Of a stretch of 64,000 nucleotides of DNA, positions 32,140-45,427 are shown in pieces; positions within the stretch are counted from its first letter, which is position 1; the number at the start of each line of letters is the position of its first letter. Under the pieces are notes generated by a model, which had not been told where the DNA came from, searched no databases, and saw only the letters and a list, made by a program, of their open reading frames with translations. The stretch covers positions 248,001-312,000 of the forward strand of contig QANY01008225.1 in assembly GCA_003255025.1 (NCBI GenBank), given 5' to 3'. Origin of the DNA: Datisca glomerata. Lineage: Eukaryota; Streptophyta; Magnoliopsida; Cucurbitales; Datiscaceae. A program made the translations under genes and the position numbers.

Positions 32140-35100
32140 CCTCTTGCCAGTGTCTTCCTACCCGCCCATAGATATGACCCCCAAGAAGTGGAAGGAATCA
32201 CCGGTCGAGTCAACTCATGACCATGAGGCGAATGAGGATGACCACCAGAAAAAGGAAAGGTGTTCCCCGACGTGGAAAAGCGGACTAAAGGGGAGATGGC
32301 TACTCTACCAAAACTGTCAGAACCACCGAATGGACGAATCACATCGGTGAAAGCTCGGGACAATGGAACGAGATATAGAAGCTCCAATCACAAACACAGG
32401 AGCTAAGGAAGGAATTGGGGTAAACGGTTCGTACCTTTGTTGAGACTCTCCTGGAACAAACTGAGTCCCACTTTTCCATGGAAATCCAATGGGCAGAGCC
32501 CCCATAAATTTCAAAATGCTCTCGATCGCTTCCTATGATAGGACTACCCATTCCAGAACTTGGAGACCTTCAAGGTCTGATTGGATCTGTATCACATCCC
32601 AAAGCCCTTAATGTTGAGGGTTATGCCCTCAAAACATATGTATTGACATTTTAATATGAAATTTAATGAGGATTACATCTTTCTTATAATTGTTCTTTTA
32701 AATTATTGTTGAATAATTTATATACATATCTAAAAATTTTATATTCATTAATGAGATTATGAGATTGTATTAATACGAGAGAATTAAGATTATAAATAAT
32801 AAATAAAATTGTCAGCAACATATTAAAGTATGAAATCTTTAATGAATGGTTGCTACTACGGTTCACTAAACATTATGAATGCATGTGATCTAGATCCAGA
32901 TCATCGATGTGTATAAACATCTTAGTGAAGATACTTTATATAATGAGATTATATATGACTGGACCGATGTGAATTAATATCTTTATTAACACGTCGTTTA
33001 TCATAAATATTTAATACATATCAATTCGATGATCATATATAGATCAGTCTGAATCCTGAGTAGTCATGAACTCCTATGTTTGTCTACTAGATCTTTTGAT
33101 TCACTCGTTAAGGTTTGTTTGTAAAATAAGCCAGTGACTTTTATTTTGGAGATTCAATGATGTGGATGGCTGAGAACATAATCTTACGAGATTTATAATC
33201 CAAGCTTTCTTAATGGATCGTATATTGGTTTCCTTAAGTGTTAATTCTAGAACTAAATGATTATTGAGCTCAAATTTATAATACGATTATAAATGAGCTA
33301 CTCACTAGTGAATTAACAGTACTTAAGGATCTATAGGTAATTAGAAGGGTAAACCAATAATTTTGACTGGCTTTAATTTACGAACCAATAATTGGAGGAC
33401 AAAACTATATGAAATGGTTATATGAGAATACTCTGTAAATACATTCTATAATCGCTAAGAGTTCAATTTCATATTTACAGTGGAGTAATAATGATATTAA
33501 TAAATAAGATTATTTAATTGAAGAGTATAATTAATAATATGATTTATTGGAGCTTAGAATTATAGGTTCATGATCCCCAAGTCACCTCTATACTACGCAA
33601 TTTAGAGTGTGAATATTTCAGGACATGAGAAAAAGACTAACTTGCAAATGACTTTTATTCTAGGGCAAGTACATAATTATGAGATAATTATGTGTGATTG
33701 ATTAATTAAGAATGAACTAATTAAATTATATATATAAATATAATTTTCAAAAATTATACTTATAAATAATTATCGATTATTTTTTCAATAATCGATAAGT
33801 GAGATAGAATATCTAATTTATAAAATTAGATAACTAAATTATTATTAGATAATAATTTGAATCAATTAAATCTGTTATTTATGAAATAATAAATAATTTA
33901 GTTGATAGAGATAATCAAATATGTTAATTATGAATTAACTGATATCTAGATATTTATCTGATTAAAATAAATATTTAATTTACAGTAATTGACACGTGTC
34001 GATTAATGATTGTGAATCATATATCACCATGGACTGTTGTAGTGCCGCGTAGCACTGCAGTGTGGCGTAACACACAGTGTCGTGACGTACTGTGATGGTT
34101 TACGCAGAACTGCAGTTGTGCACCATTATACAATGGGTCCAACTGCATTGAGAAATTTGAAATTAAATATTAATTTTTAATTATCTCTAAATATTTGATA
34201 TTCCATTATCTAAAAAATATACATATATTATTCTAATGGCATCAGTTGATGAATCAGTTTATCAGTTCATCACTCAAGAATTGAAAGGAGGACACAATTA
34301 GTGTCAGAGTATTTTTTCTCTACAAAAAATAATCATCACGTTCTTTTAGAGAATCTTCTCATTAAAGTCATTCTCAGTAAATTTTTAGATCTAATCTGTT
34401 GAGTACATGTAGAGACAAAAAAGTATTTTGTTATATTCTACATTCTCACACACGTCCTAATACGTTGAGGATTGACATGGAAGATCCTGGTGTGGATCTC
34501 GAAATTTACTGATCATTGGAACGGTTTCATGAGACGGAGGATCGATCGATTTTGCAAGGACGCTTGATATAGACTACAAGAGATATATAATTCCTAACCT
34601 TGTGTGTTGTAGATTTAATGTATAAATATATAATGAATCATAACCAACTGAAAAAGAGTTTTCAATTAAAAAAATTTTTGGTTACAGTGGCGTTGCGCAA
34701 GTTTTATTTTATTAAAAAAATTGATCTTTATTAAAAGTTTTTATTTTTTTAAATGGGTACGCGCCACACGCTTCCCCCGCAGACCAACACTTAATGTGTA
34801 AGCCGTTTCGCTTACGCTCAATGGACCAACCCAGAAGCGGATAGGGCAGTTGAAGCCCAACTCCATTCATTCATTCATCGAGCTTTCCAAACTGTTTGTT
34901 GGGCTATTTATGGGAGGAAGAGAGAGGAAGAGGCCTCCTACTTGATGATGGTAAAGCAACATCCTGATGAGTCACTGAAGGACTACATGTATCGCTTCAA
35001 CATGGAGCCCTTGCATGTTGACAACACCAGCGAGGACATGATGGTGGTTGCACTGAAAAGTGGGATCACCCAATCTAAAATGAGGTGGTTGATGGCCAAG

Positions 35101-35575
35101 CACGACGTCGTCTCCTTGACTGAGCTTAAAAGTAAGATCCAAAAATACATAAGTTCTAAAGAGATGATCCAGGCTTAGAGGGAGTTGGAGAGGTCGAGCA
35201 CCGAAAACTCTCAATAAGGGAAAAAACTACGGGAGGACAAAAGGAGCCACCCCACCAGACCCTTCTGACCCGACGTCTATCTCATCTGAAACCCGCTCGC
35301 ACCCCTCAAACCAGTGCGAAGGGAAGATCCCCCACTTGGCCAACCAATTCACCACCTACACCCCTCTCACATCCAGGTGAGAGGAGATTTTCAACGTCAT
35401 CAGGGACAAAATCATGTTAAAGCAATCGGGGTCATATGGACAACTGATGAAAAGAAAGATACCATAAATTATTGTAGGTATCACATAGATTCTGAGCACA
35501 ACACGAAGATTGTAGCCCCCCATACAAGAAAGAATATGGAGAGACAACCCAAGCCAAGGACTGGGTGGGCATGAA
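32140..35575 (+). pseudogene. gypsy gag, split by a solo LTR
   Basis: The N-terminal gag frame lies at about 32144-32560 (YPPIDMTPKKW; then a degraded fold motif near 32520). It is interrupted by the solo LTR at 32612-34789. It resumes at 34800 with AQWTNPEAD, FIHRAFQTV, VKQHPDESLKDYMYRFN and TELKSKIQKYISSKEM. A later frame holds INYCRYHIDSEHNT, the block that usually follows gag in Tat/Athila-type elements. Several stops and frameshifts. Confidence 0.75.
32612..34789 (+). mobile_element. solo copia-type LTR (2178 bp) inside gypsy gag
   Basis: Starts TGTTGAGGGTTATGCCC and ends GACCAACA. CTTAA is present on both sides (32607-32611 and 34790-34794), an exact 5-bp target duplication. No internal region remains, so it is a solo LTR left by LTR recombination. 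It must be younger than the gypsy element it splits. Confidence 0.8.
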
Positions 35576-35639
35576 GCCTCGTAAGGAAGATTAAGATGAT
35601 ATTTGGGGGCTCAATGCTCAGGACTTCAATTGAAAACTA

Positions 35640-36200
35640 GAAAGCAGTTGCTCGAGAAGAAGGACACCTAGTGGTTCTTCAGCATCCTCCCACGACCACC
35701 CCAAGCCAAAGCAGAAGAAGCGATAAAGTTCACTGAGGGAAAGGCACATCAAATCCATCATTCGCACACTGATTCATTAGTCGTCTCCCCCTGATCATAA
35801 ATATCAACATTTGGTGAATCCTGATCGATGACAGGAGCTCGATCAACATACTTAACTACTCTGCCTTCTTGTAAATGGGATTAGATTCCAAACAGCTCTG
35901 CTCGTGCTCTTCTCCCTTGGTAGGATTCGGGGGACACAAGATCATCTCAGAAGGTGTGATGAAGCTCCTTGTGGCCCTAGGTATGACTCCATGGCTAGCC
36001 ACCAAGCTAGTAAAATTCACGGTAGTTAGGTGTAATGAGGTGTAGAATGCCATTCTCGACAGACCCGCCCATAAACCCATGGTTGTGCCTTCCACGTATC
36101 AAAGGATCATGAAGTTCCCTACACCCGCATGTGAGTAGTGGGTGGAGGGGGGAGGGATCAAAGGGCGTCTACGAAATGTTACTGATAGCCCTAAGGTGAA
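35640..36200 (+). pseudogene. gypsy protease and pre-RT fragment
   Basis: Shifting + frames give a protease-like piece near 35800-35850. A stretch at about 36030-36185 then reads YNAILDRPAH, PSTYQRIMKFPTPA and RLRNV, matching the segment between protease and RT in plant gypsy pol. No RT follows; the sequence passes into the tandem array instead. Confidence 0.6.
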
Positions 36201-36339
36201 ATGAATCGATCACGATGGAGAAACCAACCCGAGCAGCTATTTCCCCCCTTAGGTAAAAAAAGAAGAAGAAGAAAATGAGCCCTATAATGGCACAAAGTTT
36301 ATCAATGAAAGGCGTGTTTGTGCTCGAATCAACATCAAA

Positions 36340-36790
36340 GGAAAAAGTGATGTTTGGCGAGCACTCTAGCTCGTAAGATAGGAAATGAGCTTTAGTCAAA
36401 GCAAAAATGCCTGGCTAGACTCAAACAAGGAAAATGTGATGTCTGGCGAAACACTCTAGCTCGTCAGATGTGAAAGGAGCTCTAGTTAAAGCAGAAATGC
36501 CTAACTAGACTCTAAACAAAGAAAAAGTGATGTCTGGCGAAACACTCTAGCTCGCCTGACGGGAAATGAGCTCTAGTTAGAGAAGAAATGTTTGGTTATA
36601 CTTCAAATAAGGATAAAATGATGTCTTACAAAGCACTCTAGCTCATCAAATGGGAAATGAGCTCTAGTCAAAGTAGAAAGGTCTGGCTAGACTTTAAACA
36701 AGGAAGAAATGATGTCTAGCAAGGCGCTCTAGCTCGCTATATGGGAAAGGAGCTCCAGGCGGAGTAGAGATGCCTAGCAGAACGCCAGGT
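36340..36790 (+). repeat. about 90-bp tandem repeat array in the gypsy element, five units
   Basis: Units containing GATGTCTGGCGAAACACTCTAG-like sequence followed by GGGAAATGAGCTCTAG recur at about 36347, 36437, 36527, 36619 and 36710. Divergence rises toward the right. Such arrays between pol and the 3' LTR are common in Tat/Ogre-lineage elements. Confidence 0.8.
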
Positions 36791-37285
36791 AAAAAAAGGA
36801 AAATGGTCTGACCCGAGCAAAGGACAGCTGACCAGATGCTTAAAGAAAAGTGATATCTATTGAGTAAAAAATGGCCTCTCTACTGAGCTGGAAAGCCACG
36901 AACTTTACAAAAGGAAGGGATGGTGTGGCCTATCTTGGCATGCCCGAGCAAGAACGCGCAATTAGGCATTGAAAGAAAGAAATCACAACTAAAGCAGAGG
37001 TACCCAAGTGAGTGCCGAACATGAGTTTGAAGCAGGTCCCCTCGACACCCCAACAATACGGCAAAGTTGTTTGACCTAACCTACTCCAAAGGGGGCAACC
37101 TGCGAGGAGAAAAAAATCACGAAGGTAAAAGCAAGCCTAAAGATCAAGACAGCCCTGGCACTCAGGTCAGACATGCATAAATAAAGGTGCCCGGGATCAG
37201 ATCAAAGATTGTAAAACAACAAGGAAAAGACACTAAACCGACAAGATCGAAGGACTCAAAGTCCATACGAATCAAGATAAATACA

Positions 37286-39000
37286 TTAAATCAATAGAAA
37301 AAAACACTTTCTCGATTCAGAAAAATGAGAGTAAGCAACAGTAAGATGGGAGAATGACAAGCAAAAAAAAAAGAAAGGAAAAATTACAATTAATAAAGAA
37401 AATGACAAATTAAGCAATGAGGTCGGTTGGAGCCTCGACAACATTGGTGGCAGGAGCCAGAGGAGTTCAGCCGAACTAGCATCTTCAATCAATTCCGAAG
37501 CCACTAGAAGGACCCGCTTCTCAGGTTGACCCAGAGGTAAAGAATGAGAGACCTCTGCATCCATCTCGATGAGATCAGAGGGACCAGGTTAACTGGGGTG
37601 CTCGAGAAAGATAGGTGGAGACCTAGGACCATCCGGACATGCAAGAGGAGAACGTAAGATCCCAATAGCTTTTTGAGCTTCCCGAGCACCAAGGACTATC
37701 ACCCGCTTATAGGCCAACTCCACAGGAATGGGAATAAGGTGTAGAGGACAACTGAGGAAACTCAAGTTTCAATTGGGGTTTTTGTTTATGACCTCATCAT
37801 GACAACTCTCACAACCCAGGGAGAATTCCATGACAATGGTCGTTTGAAACTCCGGGGACTCCTTGAAGTCTTTCATCCCCTTAACGTGACCTTCAGTCCA
37901 TTGGCCGCAATTCTCTCTCGACTGGGCTTCCGCCAAGTCAAGTTTCCTCTAAGTTTCCCTCTACAGGTTCTCCGCCTGAGTTCGGGAATGGATCTCTTGA
38001 TAAAGCTTGCCCTTCAGGAGCCGAACTTTGTCCCTTAGGATGTTCTTTTATTGCTGAAGTTTGGAGACATCCCTCTCCTGATTGTACAATCGAGCTTCTA
38101 GCTCCTTATGAACACCAACCGCCCAATCGCCCTCTGCCTTGACATGATCTAGCTCTACTCAAGGTGGACAAACTCCCCTCGAGACCCCTCGGCCGTCTAA
38201 CCTCTGACTAGATCTCATCATAGGCATTACAGAGAGAGTTAAGGTCATTGGTCTTACCTAGAAATGCAGCCTCCGCTCGAGCATTTGGTGTTCGGTTTGA
38301 CCGAGATGTGCCATCATTATTGCATTAAAGGTGAAGATATACAAAAGAAAAAGAGAAGAAGAAACGTAGGTCAATAACTAGACTGGGACGAAGGAATAAA
38401 CTATTAAGCAAAAGCCAGAACTTACATCAAGGGTGTCCTCCATGAAATCATCGAGAAACCCCACCCCGGACCTTTCAAGAAGGGTGACTCCCCTATCAGG
38501 AATGACGTGTTTGAACAACCAGTCAAACACCCTGACCATTTCGTTTCGAGCTCAGGCCTGAACATTAGGCTGGTCAGCCCTCTCTAAAGACATCGAGACC
38601 TTGCGATTCTGGCCGACATGAGACTCTTGCTGGCTAGGGCTCGACATAGGGGAATCCCGGACCAGGGGAAAAGACATCTCAGTGTCTAAAATAACCACCG
38701 CCTGAGGTGGAGTAGGAGGTCGATAAGATCGGGAAGAGCTCTAGGGAGTTCCCTGGACACCGCCAGGCTACAGCAGACTTTGTCCTGGATGAGGGAGGAC
38801 AAGCAGAGCCGATGGTAGTGCCCCTAACACTTTAGGATAAGGAACATAAGGATGAGGTGTAGCGGGAACCGCTTTCCCTTTTGACCGCTCCAACTTCTTG
38901 GTTTGGAGCTCTTCCATTTTCTGAATCTTGGAGGCGTCAAGTTCCTTCCTCTGCTTCTTGAGAGAAGGATCGTCTTTGGCCATTGCTACAAAGGTGGAAT
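37286..39000 (-). pseudogene. antisense accessory frame of the gypsy element, degenerate
   Basis: On the - strand, 38983-38768 encodes MAKDDPSLKKQRKELD followed by a charged segment (KMEELQTKKLERSKGK). Broken frames from about 38330 to 37550 contain NDLNSLCNAYDEI and other heptad-like charged text, and 37564-37286 contains a hydrophobic tail. Antisense extra ORFs between pol and the 3' LTR are known in Tat-lineage plant gypsy elements. Product and function are unknown. Confidence 0.5.
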
Positions 39001-39178
39001 CATGATTACAAGAGGTAAGAAAATTGTAATGACAAAAGCAGGAGAACGATTGAGGATTATACTCTCACGATCGTGAGAATCCTCCAAACAATCTCTAATA
39101 GGAAGATCAACTGAAACATCCTCTAGAGGATCCATACAAGTCCGTCTGAAATAAAAACTCAGGTCTGAGAAGAACTGT

Positions 39179-40711
39179 TGATCAGGTTTTACAATTTAAG
39201 GAAAAATTACTGAAGCATGAACGGTTTGTGGACGGAATATCAAAATATTTTACATTAACCAATTTAATCATATTAAATACTAAAACCATGCATCCGGTTA
39301 TGCATACAAAGTTAAACGTATTCAAAAGATGTAGAAATAATTTTATATCTTTCTTGTATAGGAGAAATTATGATTTGGTGGAATCTTATTAGTCGTCTCG
39401 CGTTCTTCATTCTTCATAGAACTCGAATCAGTCTTCACACCAACAACAACTCGTAGGATTCAGAAGTATATCTCAATTGGATGTTGATCAAGAATTAAGT
39501 ATAGACTCTCAAAATAGCTGGAGAAGAAAAATCAAATTTTTCCTGACTCTATAGATTTCGGCTTCTACTCTGTATAATTACACACTGTGTTAGGGTTATG
39601 GATGCAACCTTATTGCCATTCCTTATATAATAATTATAAAATTTGCACATATAACCCTATATGTTAAATTACCGAAAATTTATCCTCTAATTTTTACTAT
39701 TGTCAAAAATTGCATATCTTCCAAGCGTCAATGTTGTGTCCAAATTCATCAATCCAAATCGATAAAGTAAATTGATCTCCATCAATTAATTAAGTAATTT
39801 ATTTTATTTACTAATTATCTAATAATTAGAAAATAACCAATTAATTAATTTACACATTAATTACTTGGTTGTCACTAATTAAGTGACAACACCCATCACA
39901 TATAGGTTCGGAAAATATACCTTGGTCCAAAACATGTTTTTGTTCCAACTGATATTGTTTTTCATTCTTGTCCTTATGAGCTACTCCTGAGACTGAATGA
40001 ACCTACATGAATAAAGCTATAGAACTCAAATAATCGATGAATTTATCTATATAAATTTTCAATCTATTTAATCCTGACATTGTACGACTCCACTATAGGT
40101 CGGATGCGTATCAACTCTTGATTCATGCGCGCTATATTTTCTGTTGGTGCAAATAAAAACTTTTATTTTTATTTCACGATCCACATAATATTTTAACGTA
40201 TTATCCTTCGTGAATATCAGTAACAAGAGCAGAATGTAAAATTATCATTTTATACCTTTTGTTATTATTTCATTAACTCTTTTATTGACTGTGAATAAGA
40301 AAGACATGATAGTGAATTGTCTCGTACAATTCTCCATGTCTTATTCAATGATTCATTTCATTGAGTATCTGGCCAGGTTAATTTATTCACACACTCATCA
40401 ATAAAACTTAAAGTGATATTGTTTCATATTATAATCTAACAACGAATTTTCATATCTGTGAATCACGCAACTTCGACATAGTTGAATCATGATCCCAACT
40501 GCTGAGAAATTGTCAAACAATTTGAACTCACTCCTTTGGCGTATCAAATATCGTAACTTATTAGGTCAAGTTTCTCATTCACCTCAAGATTAAGGTAATT
40601 ATAAAAATACCCTTAAGGTGTAACAATTAGATTTAAAGCTAGATAAATGACTTTTCTCCGAACTAATTTGTTGTTGGTCTATTCAACATGTTCCATAACA
40701 TGTTCAGGTCA
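39179..40711 (-). mobile_element. probable solo LTR (1533 bp) inside the gypsy element, minus orientation
   Basis: On the - strand it runs from TGACCTGAACATG to AAACCTGATCA. ACTGT flanks both sides on the + strand (39174-39178 and 40712-40716). The interior is AT-rich and non-coding, like copia LTRs. The sequence at 40717-40850 also looks LTR-like, so the true right boundary could be near 40850. Confidence 0.5.
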
Positions 40712-40839
40712 ACTGTTAGAGTCTCACTCCCATTCCCCGAGACCAACATCTTTTAGTTCAACCTAGTAGTCATAATCAGACATGATTGCCCAGTCGATCC
40801 TAAGACTGCGAATAATGTTCTTAACTATTTTAGAATAGT

Positions 40840-41310
40840 TTATGTAGAAGACCCCTCGGTCCTTACTCTTCTAAGGCACTTAGTTAACTCAGAAGTTGGC
40901 AGCTTCATTCGATGCAGCGGTATGATCAATTCAGTATATACACCCCCGGAACCCTCAAGCATGATAGAAATCTGAAAAAAGGTGAAAATCAAGGATAAAG
41001 GAAAAAGTTCAAAGGGAAGGCAACTTACCATGGTAAATCGGACGAGAGAAATAAGCGTCGACGCATGAACATGCAACCACTAGAACGTCTCCCAAAACAA
41101 TGGAAAAGAGAGTGGAAGAACCAACCAATGGGAGGCACGACCAAACTCTAAATGAGACTGAGGAGGCAGTAAAAGCATAAGAAAGAAAGAAAAAAAGTGA
41201 CACTGAACGAAGAAGATGATCTCTACTTCTAGAGAGTGAAGGGGTTTTTTGGTGAAGGGTTGCAGAATCTTTCAAAAAGCATGAATGCTGAAGAGAATGG
41301 GGGACCACCT
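40840..41310 (-). pseudogene. second minus-strand frame near the gypsy 3' end
   Basis: Two overlapping - frames (41308-41009 and 41076-40840) lie between the inserted LTR and the 3' LTR. They may be the distal part of the antisense accessory frame separated by the insertion. No domain recognised. Confidence 0.3.
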
Positions 41311-41668
41311 ATTTATAGTCCCCAACTCGTACGACTATATGGTCCATTTCGTCGATCAGGACTAGTCAGGGTAACGTCCACTCGTGGGCCAATAAAATGA
41401 GCTCAGACGCTCAAACATCATAAATTTAAGGGAACGACGGGTAACACGTCTGAGCATCAGGCGTCGTGTTGCTCACCCTCCCCGTCACGCACCTGTACAC
41501 TGCCATCACCACTACTATGAAGAATAACTGAGTGAAGATTCAAGAATGGCAAGGCCACGTGTGTACATATGACAAATGACTACCAAAGGATAGTTCCAAT
41601 AAACTCTGGGCAAAGGAGTCTTCGGACCTAGGCGGTTAGGACCCGCCAAATCTTCGACTGGGGGCAAT

Positions 41669-42379
41669 TGTTACGGGCATCCCATAAATACCTACCATAG
41701 GGTGCCATATGGCGTGTCACAAGGAAGGTTTTTTACATTAGGAAAATGAGGTCTGAGGCCCGAGACCACCAAGGGGTGGACTTAGCCAGGTCAGTCTCCC
41801 AAGAGCTCGAGCCACACTGACAAGTACAGACTAAAAATGAGGTGAAGAAGGCCTAACGCAAGGGCGCAACTAGTCCTATGATAGGTAGGCACCATCATTA
41901 CTCACCGAAAATAGTGTTCCACACGGTACTTCCTATTTGAGAGAAGCGTCGGTGAGGGTCAACCGCCATGATGAAGCGTCGAGTTAGCCCTCAAACGGTA
42001 ACATCAACCACATCCAACATGGCTGGAGGCATATCAACATTAAATGTAGCTCGGGGGGACAAAGACATTAAAAGCCGCCCCCAACTCGTCAAATCGAAAG
42101 AAGGTCGTCACTTCACCAAAACTTCATCGACACGCACTCTTTTCCAAGGTTTTAGGTTTTAAACACTACATTTACAATAGTGTGAGGTCAGCGATTTCCC
42201 CTAAGGAAAACTCTACCAAAGTTACTCTAAGATACTGACTTAGGCATCAGAGACTCTTGAGCGAGGAAACCACCCATTGATTCTCTTCGTCTTAAGAGTT
42301 CTTCATTTGTGTTCTACAAATTCCAAGGCTGAGAGAGTTTATGCGAAAGAAGCAGATTGCACAAGGAATTACTGCACCA
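41669..42379 (+). repeat. 3' LTR of the gypsy element
   Basis: It begins TGTTACGGGCATCCC directly after a polypurine tract and ends ACTGCACCA. It aligns with the 5' LTR with scattered small indels, including loss of an ATGTATGCTCCTT-containing piece near 42040. Confidence 0.8.
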
Positions 42380-44720
42380 TATCTCAAATTTAATCTTCAC
42401 ATGTATTAACTTCTGAATACATAATATTATAAAATTATTTAGTTCTACTACAACTTAAAAGCAAATTATCGTTAAATAGAAAATATAATTTCATATATGA
42501 AGTAAGTGAGAAAAAAATGAAATATCCAAATTATACTATATTTTAAGAGGCTATAAAAGGGTAAAAGGAAAATCAAAAGTTTCTCCCCTTTAAGCCCTTT
42601 TTATATAATAAAAATTGTGTTTATGAACTTGTTAACTTTGATTTTTTATGTTTCAATCTTTTCATACATCTAACAAAAGAAAATATTTTATTTTTTCTCT
42701 CATCTGTACATATTTTTACATGAATAAACCAATCAATCGAACTTTGGTAGATTTTCATCAGCTTAATACTTTCATCTACTATAAATAGTATTAAACTATT
42801 AAAGATGAAAATATTGTACGTATTAAACTATTATATCACGTGCAACACACATGACTAATTATCTAAATGATTAGCTAAATTACACATTAATAAATGACAC
42901 ACTCAATGCCCACGAAATACTAAAATCTTATACACAAAGTTGGGTATGTTAGTCTCGTTTTTTTACCATGTGTCATAATAATTTAATAACTTTTTATATT
43001 AAATATGTTAATGCATTAAATATATAAAAAGAGAAATTACAATTAATGCATAATTGGTGGATTTTTTGTAAACAAATAATTTCGTGAGAATTTTCTACAC
43101 CGAAGATGAAAATATTTTACTAAATTGGATTACTCATTTACATTTACAAACATGTTAAAATATCAACCAAATCTTATCATATATTTATTTATTCGCAAAT
43201 ATACATGTAAAATTTTGTATATTTAATCATATAATCTTATATTTTATATGTATTTAAAAAATGAATATGAACCCCTCACAATTTGCACATGTCAATTCTC
43301 AACTTTATCAGATATCAAAGTGCATTATACTTATCATTAATTAAAAATTAATTAATTTTATTGTAATATTAAATTTATTAATTACTACCACATAATTTAA
43401 AAGTAACAGAAAATGACTACAAATTAAGTTTATGATGTTGTATCATCAACAGTACAAAATCGATATGATAAAATTAATAGTATATAATGAGCGTTTAATG
43501 AAGTTCCATATAATAGATATAAAATCAAGGTAGTTTGATACTAAAAAATGAATATACTATATTATCTAAATATTTAATTTATTTAGATAGGTGATAACTT
43601 AATCAATAAGTTTTATTTTCATAAAAATATGTTTGTGAGATACATCATGATATAAAATATTATTTCATCACAAAATTAACTGGTTAGTTTATTTTAAATC
43701 TAGAAAAAATATATATTAATTATGGTTATGATATATTTAGTCAATGAATAACTTTAAAAAACAATGCCCCAAAATAAAATTTTAAGAAACAAGGAACACT
43801 TCCCCTACCTCTCTCACACTGTGTCCCACTCTTTTTTCTGTTTTATCTTTTCTCGATATTTAATCTTTGGTACTTTAAAATGTGATTCTTAAATATGTAT
43901 ATCTATTGATAACTATTTATTAGGTGTAACTTTCGTCTACATTTATTTTTATATTTCCTTTACATTATAGTTATTACATCCATGTTCAATTCATTGCGTA
44001 ACTTTGTTATTTATAGGTGCTTATTGAAGCTGTTAGAAAAGCTCATAACAAATGCTATAAAAATCTTATTTCTCGTTTTAGTTTTTTGACTTTCCACTTA
44101 GCTTAATACTCCTTAATTTTTTTCTATATATTAGGATCATAAGGATTTTCTTTTTAGTATTATTGTTGACTTACAATCTAATTTACCTTTTGATTGTTCA
44201 TTATGTTCCAAACTTAATTTTTTCTTTGTTCAGTGATGAATCTTTCAATATTAGTTATTCTCCTGATTTGCTTACAAAAGTAAATTTTATTTCAGGATGA
44301 AGAACGACAAAGTTGGATATGCTATTCAATAATGTTATTGGTTGGTAAATATTTTTAATTAATAATATTTTTCACAATTGATAATAGATTTTACTTTCAC
44401 TCAGATCTTTTTAATGAGTCTATTGATCTGGTTATCGATTATTCTTTATTTTCATTTTCTATTATATTGTATGTTAAGTTTTCATCTTCACATGATATTT
44501 ACATCCATGATATTATTAATATTGTATTAATTTATAAAAGCTGGATATTATTATTTTTAAATTGTTACAAATGACCTTATATTATAATCTCATGGTTTAG
44601 TATTAAGATATTTGTAGTAAATCCTTAGTATTTTAAGAGTAATACTTTTTTCAAATCATATGAATTTGTCTTCTTTTCACCTTTATTTTTAATTTAACTT
44701 TTATCTAAAACGTTCTTAAT
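42380..44720. other. very AT-rich intergenic sequence
   Basis: No frame, RNA gene or bounded element recognised on either strand. Confidence 0.5.
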
Positions 44721-45427
44721 TTAACTTTTGGTCCAATGAGGGGTATAGGAATCAATTCCTTCTCGGTAAATGTTGACTGCCTACAGGCCATTTGATTGCT
44801 TCAATATGAGGCATTGGTGTGTTTAATACTTTTGGGTTAGTTTGATTTAATCTAGACCGTTCGTTTGGTTGGTGAGATTAAATCTGAGTAGTTGATTATG
44901 GTTTAATGGTAGTTGACTAATCACATGGCAAAGAGAGAGAGAGAGGGTTCTGAGGTTTCTCTCTCGTAGGGTGGGGCACCATGGGAGAGGTTCTTCAAGC
45001 TTCTTGGTGATCTCATCACCGACTGGAGGGCTTGTCCACTGTAGGCCTTCTCCACGTTAAGCTACATACTACCGGCAATGATCTCGGATTTTTTCGATGG
45101 AGAGTCATAGTCAACGGCCCCTACGTCGGACGGTGCGGTTCAAATTTTGTGGCTGCTTTTCGATGGGAGTAAGGGGTAATGATAATCTTAATCCTTCTAT
45201 TTTTGTCCTTTTCATTATGCTTTTTTGTCCTGATTAAACACCTGTACAGGCTGGGTGCTTCTAGCTTGTTGTTGTTAATGATCTTCATCCTATAATTTTT
45301 GTTTTTTTTTCTTATGCCCTTTGCATATTGATTTAACACTTGTGCAGCCTATTTTCCGTAGGTTTCTTTTGTAGAGGTGTTGCAGAGCTACGAAATCTTT
45401 GAGCTCCATAGGCGGCCATGTGCGTTC
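44720..45427. other. less AT-rich block of unknown origin, interrupted by the copia insertion
   Basis: From about 44740 to 45180 the composition is clearly less AT-rich than its surroundings, with a GA run at 44935-44953. Short open stretches in different frames read like decayed coding sequence (GDLITDWRACPL, NDLGFFRWRVIVNGPYVG), without a recognised family. The block continues after the copia element at 51828-51940, where the flanking sequence rejoins at the CGTTC duplication. Confidence 0.35.

Larger units (their letters stand above)
31122..42379 (+). mobile_element. Ty3/gypsy LTR retrotransposon, decayed and containing nested insertions
   Basis: LTRs at 31122-31844 and 41669-42379 both start TGTTA and share blocks such as GGTTTTTTACATTAG, CATGATGAAGCGTC and ACTCTACCAAAGTTACT-like sequence. 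A primer-binding region TTGGCACCGTCTGTGAGA follows the 5' LTR and a polypurine tract GACTGGGGGCAAT precedes the 3' LTR. Inside are gag, a protease/pre-RT fragment, a 90-bp tandem repeat array, an antisense accessory reading frame and two solo LTRs. RT, RNase H and integrase were not recognised, so it is non-autonomous. Flanking 5-mers (GTATA and TATCT) do not match, so the exact ends or the insertion history are uncertain. Confidence 0.85.

Noticed and set aside
31117..42384. Target-site duplication for the whole gypsy element
   Set aside because: Flanking 5-mers GTATA and TATCT differ; ends may be off by a few bases or the flanks may have changed.
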